A stretch of 64,000 nt of DNA from Caulobacter henricii (GTDB taxonomy: Bacteria; Pseudomonadota; Alphaproteobacteria; Caulobacterales; Caulobacteraceae). How positions within the stretch are numbered: position 1 is the stretch's first letter; each line of letters begins with the position of its first letter. Below the pieces are notes generated by a model. It made no database searches and was not told the origin of the DNA. It saw only the letters and a list, made by a program, of their open reading frames with translations. This document shows, piece after piece, positions 1 through 12,242 of the stretch. The position numbers and the translations under genes were made by a program. Location of the stretch: positions 2,542,001 to 2,606,000 of the forward strand of contig NZ_CP013002.1 in NCBI RefSeq assembly GCF_001414055.1, in the 5' to 3' direction.

Positions 1-21
1 ACTTCAACGCCTAGAACCCAC

Positions 22-45
22 GTCCTCCCCCCGAGGGGGGAGGAC
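22..45. repeat. GC-rich hairpin repeat, downstream of OYE gene
   Basis: Two 11-base arms (GTCCTCCCCCC and its exact complement) are separated by only two bases, so the element folds into a very stable hairpin. It lies just beyond the stop of the minus-strand OYE gene at 53-55 and could end that transcript, although no T-run follows. A closely related hairpin occurs at 26485-26504, so this looks like a dispersed repeat. In the preceding bases a plus-strand reading ends in TAG at 12-14, possibly the tail of a convergent gene outside the window. Confidence 0.7.
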
Positions 46-52
46 CAAAGGC

Positions 53-1144
<1,092 letters not shown>

Positions 1145-1176
1145 GGGGCGCTCCGAAGGAGGAAATGTACTGCAAC

Positions 1177-1192
1177 CCAAACACTTGTTTGG
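1177..1192. promoter_or_regulatory. PsrA-like operator (CAAAC-N4-GTTTG)
   Basis: The 16-mer CCAAACACTTGTTTGG is an inverted repeat with 7-base arms around CT. It contains CAAAC-N4-GTTTG, which fits the consensus published for the TetR-family lipid regulator PsrA (G/C-AAAC-N2-4-GTTT-C/G). It lies just upstream of the OYE start at 1144. A 13/16 identical copy lies at 2828-2843. Assignment to a specific regulator is inference. Confidence 0.5.
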
Positions 1193-1311
1193 TGCGTTCG
1201 CCACACAGAAAAACTGCAACGGCAGCTGTATCTGGTGTGACGGATGGCAAATGAACAGGGGGCAGCCGCGCGGTTCGCGGCGCCCCCTGCGTCCAGTCCA
1301 GCCGAGACGGC

Positions 1312-2523
1312 CTAGAGCCCCAGCACCATCTTGGCCATGATGTTGCGCTGGATCTCATTTGAGCCGGCATAGATCGAGGCCTTGCGGTAGCTGAAATAGC
1401 TCGGCGCGGCCGGCGCAGCATAGTCCGGCCCGGCCCGGCCTTCATTGGTCGGTGCCCAGGTGTCGCGCACGAAGGGCGCAGCATAGGTACCGACCGCTTC
1501 GAGCGTCAGTTCCGTGATCGCCTGCTGGGCCTCTGAACCCACGCATTTCAACATCGATGACACCGGTCCAACGGCCTTGCCGGCGCTACGCCCGGAAAAG
1601 ATCCGCAGCTCGGCCGCGTTGAGGGCCTCGACCGAGATCTCGAGATTGGCGATCTTGGAGCGGAAGTCCGGATCGTCGATCAGACGGCCACCGTCATCGG
1701 CCACTTCCTGGGTGGCGATGCGCTTGACCTTCTTGAGCATGTTCATCAGGCCCGGCGCATAGGCATTGCCGCGCTCGAACTCCAGCAGGTACTTGGCATA
1801 GGTCCAGCCCTTGTTCTCCTCGCCGATGCGATTGGAAACGGGCACGCGCACATTGTCGAAGAAGACCTGATTAATCTCCTGTTCGCTCTCGGCGGGGCCG
1901 TCGAGGGTGACCAGGGGCTTGATCTGGATGCCGGGGGTATCCATCCGCAGCAGCAGGAACGAGATGCCGTTCTGTGGCTTGCCCTCGGTCGAGGTGCGCA
2001 CCAGGCAGAACATCCAGTCGGCCCACTGGGCATGGGTGGTCCAGATCTTGGAGCCGTTCAGCACATAGTCGTCGCCGTCACGCTCGGCCTTCATCTGCAG
2101 GCTGGCCAGATCCGATCCTGAACCGGGTTCCGAATAGCCCTGGCACCACCAGATGTCGGACGACAGGATCGGCGGCAGGTGCTGCTTCTTCTGTTCCTCG
2201 GTGCCGAAAGCGAGGATCACCGGGGCGCACATCTTCAGACCCATCGGGGACGGGTTGGGCGTGCCCGCCAGGCTCAGTTCCATGTTGAAGATGTAGCGCT
2301 GGGAGGCCGTGAAGCCACAGCCACCCCACTCGACCGGCCAATCCGGCGCAGCCCAGCCGCGCTCGGCCAGCTTCTTCTGCCATTTCACCTGGCCGGCCTT
2401 GTCGAGATAGCCGTTCTTCGACTGGCTCATCTTGCGACGCAGATCGTCGTCATAGGCGCCGGCGATCCAGTCCCGGACTTCCTGCTGGAAGGCGAGGTCC
2501 TCTGGCGAAAAGGCGAGATCCAT
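1312..2523 (-). CDS. Acyl-CoA dehydrogenase family protein
   Basis: A 403-residue FAD-dependent acyl-CoA dehydrogenase. MDLAFSPEDLAFQQEVRDWI opens the N-terminal helical domain. WCQGYSEPGSGSDLASL is the flavin/substrate signature of the middle beta domain. The C-terminus carries SIYAGSNEIQRNIMAKMVLGL, where the MCAD-type catalytic Glu position is Ala, as in many bacterial members. The longer open frame to 2715 overlaps the upstream gene and is rejected. The ATG at 2523 lies 5 bases after the stop of the monooxygenase-like gene (2529), so the two are co-transcribed and probably share the 2828-2843 operator. The acyl substrate cannot be read from sequence. Confidence 0.93.
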   Translation of the reverse strand: MDLAFSPEDLAFQQEVRDWIAGAYDDDLRRKMSQSKNGYLDKAGQVKWQKKLAERGWAAPDWPVEWGGCGFTASQRYIFNMELSLAGTPNPSPMGLKMCAPVILAFGTEEQKKQHLPPILSSDIWWCQGYSEPGSGSDLASLQMKAERDGDDYVLNGSKIWTTHAQWADWMFCLVRTSTEGKPQNGISFLLLRMDTPGIQIKPLVTLDGPAESEQEINQVFFDNVRVPVSNRIGEENKGWTYAKYLLEFERGNAYAPGLMNMLKKVKRIATQEVADDGGRLIDDPDFRSKIANLEISVEALNAAELRIFSGRSAGKAVGPVSSMLKCVGSEAQQAITELTLEAVGTYAAPFVRDTWAPTNEGRAGPDYAAPAAPSYFSYRKASIYAGSNEIQRNIMAKMVLGL

Positions 2524-2528
2524 GGCGA

Positions 2529-2819
2529 CTACTCCACCGCGTCCAGATATTCGATCTCGGGGCGACCGGCCATGAAGGGCCCCATCGCCACGCCACCGGC
2601 CTTGAAATAGTCGGTACCGCCATGCGCCTTCAGGTCGTCCATCGACGCATAGAGCTCCAGCACCTTGTAGACGCCGGCTTCGGTCTTGGACTTGGTCAGC
2701 TGGTACAGCAGGCACCCGGGCTCATTGGCCTTGACCTTGGCTGCCAGATCCAAAAACACGGCTTCGAATTCAGAGGTCTTTTCGACCTGGACCTTCAAGG
2801 TCGCCACTACACCGATCAT
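2529..2819 (-). CDS. Antibiotic biosynthesis monooxygenase (ABM) domain protein, YgiN-like
   Basis: A 96-residue single-domain protein (MIGVVATLKVQVEKTSEFEA...). The early beta strand, the GCLLYQL strand and the KVLELYASMDDLKAHGGTDYF segment are typical of the ABM ferredoxin-like fold. Such proteins act as small quinol or heme-type monooxygenases, or simply bind aromatic ligands. The ATG at 2819 is chosen because a strong GGGAGG lies 6 bases upstream; the frame runs open to 2876 without a better start. It is the first gene of a two-gene unit with the acyl-CoA dehydrogenase. The predicted operator overlaps the region just before its ribosome site. Confidence 0.85.
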   Translation of the reverse strand: MIGVVATLKVQVEKTSEFEAVFLDLAAKVKANEPGCLLYQLTKSKTEAGVYKVLELYASMDDLKAHGGTDYFKAGGVAMGPFMAGRPEIEYLDAVE

Positions 2820-2827
2820 GCTCGCCT

Positions 2828-2843
2828 CCCAACGCTTGTTTGA
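2828..2843. promoter_or_regulatory. PsrA-like operator, second copy
   Basis: CCCAACGCTTGTTTGA matches the 1177-1192 repeat at 13 of 16 positions and retains the GTTTG half perfectly (CCAAC-GCTT-GTTTG). It sits 9 bases upstream of the start codon at 2819, abutting the Shine-Dalgarno, where a bound repressor would block the leader. Confidence 0.45.
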
Positions 2844-2913
2844 AAGCAGCATCTGCCACACCGACCCGCGCCGCAAGGGCGACGTTGGGGAAGGCCGGGA
2901 TCAATTGTGTGGG

Positions 2914-3207
2914 TTAAGACCGCTCGTTCCAGCCATAGGCAACCCAGGAATGGCCGCCGACATTGCGCGCTTCGAGAAGGGACGGATCATCCGGGGTCTT
3001 GGCCCGTACCGTGCGGCGGGCCCGCAGGGCCAGGGCCACAAGGCCAAACAGGGCGCTGCCCATGAAACCGATGACAACCACGGTGGCCGCAAAGACGACC
3101 GCGAGGACGGACCCGATCACGACGGCCGCCGACGTCGCCAGGGCACCCGCCAGCCAGGCCAGGCTGCGCAGGGCTGAGCCACCGGTCATGGTTGTCGAAC
3201 CAGTCAT
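2914..3207 (-). CDS. Small two-helix membrane protein, unknown function
   Basis: A 97-residue protein I do not recognise. Residues about 15-62 are almost entirely hydrophobic (LAWLAGALATSAAVVIGSVL, then AVVFAATVVVIGFMGSALFG), giving two close membrane helices. A basic segment (RARRTVRAKTPDD) and a soluble tail ending WVAYGWNERS follow. GGAAGGGA stands 6 bases before the ATG at 3207, which supports that start. It has its own short upstream region. Alternative: an internal ATG at 3189. Confidence 0.72.
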   Translation of the reverse strand: MTGSTTMTGGSALRSLAWLAGALATSAAVVIGSVLAVVFAATVVVIGFMGSALFGLVALALRARRTVRAKTPDDPSLLEARNVGGHSWVAYGWNERS

Positions 3208-3365
3208 TGATTGTCCCTTCCGGGCCAGGGGCCGAAAACAGCATGTACAGCCATTAAGGTTGGTGCACGGACGCCGAACGTCAACTCAATACCCGCGTGA
3301 TCCGTCCGAAAAGACAATTTCTGGCGTGACATTGCATCTTGACCCGCAGTTTGGGGACCACACCC

Positions 3366-4061
3366 TCACCCGGCCGCGGCCAGACCCAGTTCCCGGCGTT
3401 CACGCATCACGGTGCTGAAGGCTTCGTTGATCGCGGCCGACTTGGCTTCGGCCACCTCGATGAACTCACTGGGCAATCCCCGAGCCCGGGCGCGATCAGG
3501 ATGGGCAAACGACAGAGCCGATTTCCAGGCCAGACGGACCGTGGCGTCGTCGGCATCGTGGGCGACATCCAGGATCATGTAGGGATCATCGGCCTTCGCC
3601 CCCAGATGCACGGCCCGCAACCTGCGGAAGCTCAGGGGCGAAAGCCCGAAAAGACCCGCAACCCGTTCCAGATAGTCCAGCTCTTCCTGGGTGACCACAC
3701 CGTCGGCCTTGGCGATATAGAACAGGCCGTCCACCACATCCTCGAGGATCTGGGGACAGGTGCGATATCGCTTGGCGAGTCGCTTGGCATAGCTCTCGAA
3801 GCCATGAGTGGTCTGACGGGCCAGATCGTACAGCCGGTGGATGTTGCCCTCGGAGGCGGGATCAGGCTGGAACACTTCGCTGAAGGCAGCGAACTCGTGC
3901 CCGTCGGCGCGACCGTCTGCCTTGGCCAGCTTGGCCCCCAGGGCCGTTACGGCTGTCGAGAAGGCCGGATCCTCACCCGGCAGCCCGGCCGGACAATCCG
4001 GGCACTCCGCCAGGTCCAGCCGGCGCGCCGCAAGGGTAGCAATACTGCGCCAGAAGGTCAT
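3366..4061 (-). CDS. DjlA-like co-chaperone: TerB domain plus C-terminal J domain
   Basis: 231 residues. Roughly residues 25-140 form a TerB/DjlA-type helical domain (KLAKADGRADGHEFAAF, then YIAKADGVVTQEELDYL, the paired acidic helices of this family). The last 70 residues are a J domain (DPYMILDVAHDADDATVRLAW) with the HPD tripeptide needed to stimulate DnaK ATPase (SFAHPDRARARG). Unlike E. coli DjlA there is no N-terminal membrane segment, so it is probably cytoplasmic or peripheral. The start at 4061 lacks a clear ribosome site. The 286-base gap upstream holds nothing I can name. Confidence 0.88.
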   Translation of the reverse strand: MTFWRSIATLAARRLDLAECPDCPAGLPGEDPAFSTAVTALGAKLAKADGRADGHEFAAFSEVFQPDPASEGNIHRLYDLARQTTHGFESYAKRLAKRYRTCPQILEDVVDGLFYIAKADGVVTQEELDYLERVAGLFGLSPLSFRRLRAVHLGAKADDPYMILDVAHDADDATVRLAWKSALSFAHPDRARARGLPSEFIEVAEAKSAAINEAFSTVMRERRELGLAAAG

Positions 4062-4347
4062 GGAAACGTTGAGAGCCTAACAGGATGGCGGTTTGAAGAC
4101 CGGTTAGATACGCAAGGAACAGCGAGACAGATCTCGCCCACAGGGGCTGTACTACCATATTCTGCCGCCGCCCCTACCCTGCGGAAGCCTGAATGAACCC
4201 GAATTCATCCTGCAGCCTTTCGCCGCAGCGACCGTTATCGACCAGCTTCAGCTCTGGCTGAATGTCAGGATCGCCATGCTGTGGTCCCATTCCGCCCCGA
4301 AATGCTCTAGTCAAAGCACGACAGACCTCAAAAGGACTTCCGCCCGA

Positions 4348-5115
4348 ATGGCGACCGCCCTCCTTCTCGCCCTGGCCATGATGGGTCAGGCCCCCGTCGC
4401 TTCCGCCTCCACGGCGCCGGCCGACGACTATGGCTATGTCGCCTGGTGCTATGGTGCACTCGGCGGCTATGTGGATCTTTATGATCAAGTGATGCCCGAG
4501 GTCACCCGCATCGAAAAAGCCTTTCCAGGTCCTGGCGGAATTGAGGCGGCCCTGAAGACCTATCCCGAGATGCGCACCCAGGCGCGCGCCGACATGAAAC
4601 TCTTCACCGCTGCGATCACGGCTGCGGAAAAGGCCAGCCCTCGGCCGATCTCGGAATATGGCGGTGCGGCCGTCAAGAAGGGCCGGTCTGTATGGAGTGG
4701 CGCGGACTCGACCAGCAAGGCGCGACTGGCCCAGGTCTGGATGAGCTGGTCGCCACCCGGCGACTGTGAAACCCGCGCAAAGTCCCTCGAGAAGCGTTCG
4801 ACCATCCTCGGCAAGGCCCTGATCTACAACGCTGCAAAGCCGGTTGAACCGGCCCCTTCGGCAGTCCAGCCTCCAGAACCGGCTCCCGTTGCGGCCGAGG
4901 CAGAAGCCACGCCCTTGCCCCCCGCCGAGGTGACCCCGGCACCCGTCAAGCCGGCGCCGACCAAGGCCGTCGCCGCAAAGACGACGGCCAAGCCACCGGT
5001 CAGCCGCCCCCGTACTGAGTTCGTGATCGACGCAAGCGACCCCAAGCCCTGCCCGGGCCGACTGGACCCAGCCCGGCGCGACGGCAAGGACGTGCTGGTC
5101 TGCAAACCCGACTAG
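4348..5115 (+). CDS. Exported proline/alanine-rich hypothetical protein
   Basis: 255 residues, not recognised. An N-terminal signal peptide (MATALLLALAMMGQAPVASAS) is followed by a helical domain with a conserved-looking WCYGALGGYVDLYDQVMPEV segment. Residues about 165-225 are a low-complexity Pro/Ala/Val/Lys linker, and a short C-terminal module contains two Cys (KPCPGRLDPARRDGKDVLVC). It is probably periplasmic and may be wall- or membrane-associated through the linker. The ATG at 4348 is chosen over 4276 because it starts the signal peptide and has AAGGAC upstream. Its stop overlaps the stop of the convergent glucosidase gene by 4 bases (CTAG at 5112-5115). Confidence 0.75.
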   Translation: MATALLLALAMMGQAPVASASTAPADDYGYVAWCYGALGGYVDLYDQVMPEVTRIEKAFPGPGGIEAALKTYPEMRTQARADMKLFTAAITAAEKASPRPISEYGGAAVKKGRSVWSGADSTSKARLAQVWMSWSPPGDCETRAKSLEKRSTILGKALIYNAAKPVEPAPSAVQPPEPAPVAAEAEATPLPPAEVTPAPVKPAPTKAVAAKTTAKPPVSRPRTEFVIDASDPKPCPGRLDPARRDGKDVLVCKPD

Positions 5116-6563
5116 GGCTTGACCGGCAAAGCGCCGCTCGCAGCCAGGGCCTTGAACCACGCATAGGAGGCCTTGGGCGTTCGAACTCCGGTGGCGCGGT
5201 CATGGGCGACCAGGCCGAACTTGGAGGTGTAGCCGAGGCTCCACTCGAAATTGTCGAGCAGGGTCCAGCAGAAGTAGCCGCCTATCGGCGAACCGGCTTC
5301 GCGGGCCGCCAGCACAGCTTCAAGATGGCGGCGCAGATAATTGATCCGGAACGTGTCCTGGATCACCGCCGGGCCCTTGCTGAACGGATCCGAGCAGCCG
5401 TTCTCGGTGATCATCACCGGTGGATTGCCGTACTCTCGCCGCACCAGTTCAAGAACCTGGAACAGCCCGGAAGGGTCGATGTGGCGCCCAAAGGCATCCA
5501 GCTCAACGCCCTTGGGCGGTGCCGCCGGGGCGATCTTGCTGGGTGAAGACAGGTCAAGCCGGACATAGGCCGGGGCGTAGTAATTGACGCCCAGGAAGTC
5601 GACCTTCTGACGGATGGCCGCCATGTCGCCATCCTTGACCGTGCCGGCTTGCAGCATGTCCAGCAGGGGCTTGGGATAGGTGCCCTTGAACAGCGGATCG
5701 AGCCAGGCCCGGTTCCACAGGGCGTCCAGACCGTCCGAGGCCAATCGGTTCCAGAAGGCCAGCTCTCCACCCGCCGGCCTGCAGGGTTGCAGGGCCATGG
5801 TGGTGCCAACCGACAGGTCGTTGTGGCTTGCGCGCAGGGCCTGGATGGCCAGGCCCTGGGCCAGATTCATGTGGTGGACCGTCGGGCCGAGCAGAGCGCT
5901 GTCCTTCAAGCCGGGCGCATGCTCGCCCAGCAGATGGCCAAAGACGGCGTGAACTGCCGCTTCATTGAGCGCGATATAGCGTTTCAGCCGGTCGCCCAGA
6001 CGGTCGACCACGGCGTTGGCATAGTCGGCAAACCGCAGGGCCGTATCGCGGTTCTTCCAGCCACCCTGGTCCTGCAGGGCCTGGGGCAGGTCCCAGTGGA
6101 AAAGCGTGGCATAGGGCGTGACACCCTTGGCCAGCATGGCATCGACCATTCTGGAATAGTGATCGAGGCCGGCAGGATTGATCGCGCCACCGCCGGACGG
6201 CAGCACCCGCGACCAGGAAATCGAAAACCGGTAGGCCCCGAGGCCTGCACCGGCGATCAGGTCAATGTCGTCGGCATAGCGGCGATAACTGTCGGTGGCC
6301 ACGGTGGCGTCGGAGCCATCCACCACGACGCCGGGCTTCTTTTCGAAAACGTCCCAGACACTGGGTCCGCGACCGTCGGCCGTTTGGCCGCCTTCCGTCT
6401 GAAAGGCAGCGGAGGCCACACCCCAGACGAAGTCCTTCGGGAACTGGCGTGACCGGGGATGAAGCTCGGTATCCGGACTGGCCTGACAGCCTGAAAGCCC
6501 CAGACCCGCTCCACCCAATGCCAGGGCCCCGAGGCCTCGCCGGCTGATGCCCTGATGATCCAC
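5112..6563 (-). CDS. Family GH1 beta-glucosidase with Tat/lipoprotein leader
   Basis: 483 residues. DFVWGVASAAFQTEG is the GH1 N-terminal signature. The general acid/base sits in YIALNEAAV (normally T-x-N-E-P) and the nucleophile in VMITENGC. It hydrolyses beta-glucosides (retaining mechanism), probably on plant-derived or oligosaccharide substrates. The leader has twin arginines (GISRRGLGALALG) and then a lipobox (LSGC, Cys about 26). It should be exported, perhaps folded by Tat, and lipid-anchored, unlike the common cytoplasmic GH1 enzymes. The start is GTG at 6563 with GGGAGG 8 bases upstream. Confidence 0.94.
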   Translation of the reverse strand: MDHQGISRRGLGALALGGAGLGLSGCQASPDTELHPRSRQFPKDFVWGVASAAFQTEGGQTADGRGPSVWDVFEKKPGVVVDGSDATVATDSYRRYADDIDLIAGAGLGAYRFSISWSRVLPSGGGAINPAGLDHYSRMVDAMLAKGVTPYATLFHWDLPQALQDQGGWKNRDTALRFADYANAVVDRLGDRLKRYIALNEAAVHAVFGHLLGEHAPGLKDSALLGPTVHHMNLAQGLAIQALRASHNDLSVGTTMALQPCRPAGGELAFWNRLASDGLDALWNRAWLDPLFKGTYPKPLLDMLQAGTVKDGDMAAIRQKVDFLGVNYYAPAYVRLDLSSPSKIAPAAPPKGVELDAFGRHIDPSGLFQVLELVRREYGNPPVMITENGCSDPFSKGPAVIQDTFRINYLRRHLEAVLAAREAGSPIGGYFCWTLLDNFEWSLGYTSKFGLVAHDRATGVRTPKASYAWFKALAASGALPVKP

Positions 6564-6658
6564 GCTGGTTCCCTCCCGAGGTCGGAGGTCAAACGCCTCC
6601 GTTCAGGACGAGGATGCCGTGGAAGGAGCGCCGTTGGCCAGCCTTACCTTGGGACAGC

Positions 6659-8860
6659 TCAGCGACGCTGGCGGGAAGCGACCTTGCTGGGCCCTGCAGC
6701 AGCCAGCCGGGCTTCGCGTGCGGCGGCAATGGCCTCCGCCGGCATCGGGCGGCCCAGCAGGAAGCCCTGGAACTCGATGCAGCCCAGCTTCACCAGGGTG
6801 TCGAACTGCGCCTGGGTTTCCACCCCTTCAGCCGTGGTCTTCAGGCCCAGTGACTTGGCCAGGCTGATAATGGCACCGGCCACCGACCCGGCCTCGCTTT
6901 CAGCCGACAGATTGGAGACGAAGGAGCGGTCGATCTTGAGCTTGTCGATCGGATGGCGACGCAGATAGGCCAAGCTCGCATAGCCGGTGCCGAAATCATC
7001 CAGGGCCAGGCGGAAGCCCAGGCGCTTGATGCGCCGCAAGGCCTCGTGGACACCGTCACTGTCTTTCAGCAGGGCGGTCTCGGTGATTTCCAGCAGGAAG
7101 CCCGAAGCCTGGGCTCCGGTTTCGGCCAGGATCTCTTCGATCTCGTCGACAAAGCCTGGTGTCGAAAGCTGCAGGGCAGAGACGTTGACCGAAACCTCAA
7201 GCCCAGACCAGCGCAGGCTGTCGTAGCAGGCGCGACGGAAGACCGATCGCCCGATTGCGGCGATCAGACCTGTCGACTCGGCCAACGGAATAAAGAGCGC
7301 GGGCGAGATGTCGCCCCGCTCGGCATCGCTCCACCGCGCCAGGGCCTCAACGCCGAGAATGACACCGCGTGCATCGGTCAGGGGCTGATAGGCGACGGTC
7401 AGACGATCCTGCTCAATGGCGGTGCGCAGATCGCGTTCCAGGCCTTTGCGAAGGCGCAGTGCCGCGTCCATTTCAGGCTCGAAGAAGCAGTAGCGGCCCC
7501 GGCCGGCCTCCTTGGCACGATAGAGCGCCACGTCTGCCTGGCGCAGCATCTCGGCCTGGCCCTGATCGGCATCGGACACCACCGCAACGCCCACAGAACA
7601 GGACAGTTCAGCCCGGCCGATGCCGAGATCCAGCTCCCCAGACAGGCCCTCCACCACACGCTGGGCCAGGGTGGCGCAACCCGTCGGCGTGGTATCGGGC
7701 TGGATGATCGCAAATTCGTCGCCGCCCAGACGGCAGATGGTGTCGGTCTCACGGCAGATGGCTTTCAGGCGGCGGGCGACCTCCCGGATCACCTGGTCGC
7801 CGGCATCATGGCCATAGCTGTCATTGACCTCCTTGAAGCGGTCGAGGTCGAGGCACAACACGCCCAGATAGCCGGGCTTGCGTCGCAACAGGGCATGGGC
7901 ATGGACCAGCCGGTCCGTGAACAGGGTGCGATTGGCCAGTCCCGTCAGGGGATCATGCAGGGCCAGATGCTTGGCCTCGGCCTCGCTCAGCAAGAGCTTC
8001 TTGGCGGCGCGACGGGTGACGCGGAACAGCATCATGGCCCCAATCCCGGCGGCCAGGGCGGCCAGTCCGAGGATGGGAGTCGCCTGCTGCAAAAGCTCGG
8101 CACCCGGCCGGCGCGGATCCCAGCGAAGCACAATGCCACGGCCATCAGGGGCCAGGCCCAGCAGAGTCTGGGCGTTCTCGCCCTTGATCTCCGATGCCGG
8201 AACAATCTCGATCCGGGTATTCTTCAGCAGAAAGCGCTCGGAAAAGGCCCGCACGACACTGTTGGCAACGGGCATACCCGAGACGACCAGCGGCGCCCGA
8301 GCCCCTCGGGTCTTGCCCTTCAGGTCCGGACGGACCAGCGAGACGGTGATCATCACCGGCTCGTTGCCGATCAGCTCAACCCGGCTGACGTGGACGGCGC
8401 GCATCTTGGCGACCTTGGCCGGGTCGGTTTCAATGGCGCGGATCTGGTCGACCAGGGTCTTCGTCTGCGCAGCGTAGGCGTCGAACGCCCGGGGTGAGAC
8501 GTCTGTGCCGTTGATGTGGCCGTAGATCGGCCGGTTGTCAGCATCGAGGACGAAGACGACGCTATAGCCGAGCGCCCCGCCGATCGAGCTGCCGATGTTC
8601 TGGTTGGCCCAGGCCAGATCAAACTGGTTGTCCAGCTTGTGGATTGCCTCGTCCCAGATGACATAGGGATTCAGGCTGGTCTGAACTTCCTTGGCACGCT
8701 GGCGCAGGCCGTTGCCGACCAGCCCCTGCTCATACTGGCGTTCACGCAGGTCCGCCTGGCGCGTGGCGGTGAACAACAGGCCGGCCGCAACCAGGCCCAT
8801 GGCCACCGCCATGCCTACGATCAGGCCGAAGATCTTCAGCTCGATGTTGTTGCGGTTCAT
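6659..8860 (-). CDS. Membrane c-di-GMP enzyme: CHASE4-like sensor, GGDEF and EAL domains
   Basis: 733 residues. A transmembrane helix at about 10-32 precedes a CHASE4-type periplasmic sensor (NPYVIWDEAIHKLDNQFDLAW is characteristic), and a second helix lies at about 262-280. GGDEF is intact at 379-383 with an RxxD inhibitory site (RETD, 370-373) five residues before it. EAL is intact at 505-507, followed by the phosphodiesterase residues in VNVSALQL, LEITETALL, LDDFGTGYAS and TAEGVET. Both cyclase and phosphodiesterase activities are therefore possible; which dominates cannot be told. Such proteins tune the motile-to-sessile switch. It stands alone between the glucosidase and the metH operon. 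Confidence 0.95.
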   Translation of the reverse strand: MNRNNIELKIFGLIVGMAVAMGLVAAGLLFTATRQADLRERQYEQGLVGNGLRQRAKEVQTSLNPYVIWDEAIHKLDNQFDLAWANQNIGSSIGGALGYSVVFVLDADNRPIYGHINGTDVSPRAFDAYAAQTKTLVDQIRAIETDPAKVAKMRAVHVSRVELIGNEPVMITVSLVRPDLKGKTRGARAPLVVSGMPVANSVVRAFSERFLLKNTRIEIVPASEIKGENAQTLLGLAPDGRGIVLRWDPRRPGAELLQQATPILGLAALAAGIGAMMLFRVTRRAAKKLLLSEAEAKHLALHDPLTGLANRTLFTDRLVHAHALLRRKPGYLGVLCLDLDRFKEVNDSYGHDAGDQVIREVARRLKAICRETDTICRLGGDEFAIIQPDTTPTGCATLAQRVVEGLSGELDLGIGRAELSCSVGVAVVSDADQGQAEMLRQADVALYRAKEAGRGRYCFFEPEMDAALRLRKGLERDLRTAIEQDRLTVAYQPLTDARGVILGVEALARWSDAERGDISPALFIPLAESTGLIAAIGRSVFRRACYDSLRWSGLEVSVNVSALQLSTPGFVDEIEEILAETGAQASGFLLEITETALLKDSDGVHEALRRIKRLGFRLALDDFGTGYASLAYLRRHPIDKLKIDRSFVSNLSAESEAGSVAGAIISLAKSLGLKTTAEGVETQAQFDTLVKLGCIEFQGFLLGRPMPAEAIAAAREARLAAAGPSKVASRQRR

Positions 8861-9012
8861 CAGAGAGTCCCGACTGACGGCCGCATCACGCCATGGGATC
8901 TGTTGACGAAGTCCTTACCAAGACGGCTTTTGCGAAGTTTTGTCGCAGGTCATCAACCTGCAGCACCATTGTGCACCGGTCGTCTGCCGTTCCAGCGCAC
9001 GTCAAGATCGGC

Positions 9013-11697
<2,685 letters not shown>

Positions 11698-11738
11698 GGC
11701 GGCTTCTTGCATTTTCCAACCCAGGGCCGGAGCAGACT

Positions 11739-12242
11739 TCAGGGACGGACGGGTACGGCAGCAATGGTTTCGATCTCGACCAGAAAGCCGGGCTTGGTCA
11801 GTCCGGCCACCTGAACGGTGGTGCGTGACGGTCGGTTTGGCTGCTCGGTCGTGCCAAACAGGGTCCGATAGGCGCGCATCATGCCGTCGAAATCGATCTT
11901 TCCGCCCAGATTCGGATCGGCGACCAGACTGACTTTCATGGACACCACGTCGGTCAGATCTGCACCCTCGGCACGGAGTGCATCCCGAATACGGCCCAGG
12001 GCCGACAGGGTCTGCTGCTCGGTATTGCCATAGGCTGCCAGGCTGCCTTCCGGTGCCGACGCATCCCGTACGGCAGAGGCCATGCCCTGAAGATAGATCG
12101 TGCGATAGCCTGGGGGCACCACCACGGCTGTAGCGATGGCGGAATCCGGCGCGCGATAGGTCCGGGTCACCGGTTCTGCCGCGACGGCCGGCAGTGACAG
12201 GGCGAGCGCCGCGATCAGGATGGCGGAAGCAGCTTTGGTCAT
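11739..12242 (-). CDS. Exported RidA/YjgF family protein
   Basis: 167 residues. A clear signal peptide ([22 protein letters not shown]) precedes a RidA-type domain. The latter includes [37 protein letters not shown], and then [27 protein letters not shown] with the Arg that binds the substrate carboxylate in active RidA enzymes. Cytosolic RidA deaminates reactive enamine/imine intermediates from PLP enzymes; this one should be periplasmic, so its role is open. Its ATG overlaps the previous stop by one base (TAATG), indicating translational coupling. Confidence 0.88.
   Translation of the reverse strand: MTKAASAILIAALALSLPAVAAEPVTRTYRAPDSAIATAVVVPPGYRTIYLQGMASAVRDASAPEGSLAAYGNTEQQTLSALGRIRDALRAEGADLTDVVSMKVSLVADPNLGGKIDFDGMMRAYRTLFGTTEQPNRPSRTTVQVAGLTKPGFLVEIETIAAVPVRP

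Noticed and set aside
1167..1256. 29-codon plus-strand frame preceded by GGAGG near 1159
   Set aside because: It overlaps the OYE leader and the predicted operator, is very short, and the composition of the peptide is not protein-like.
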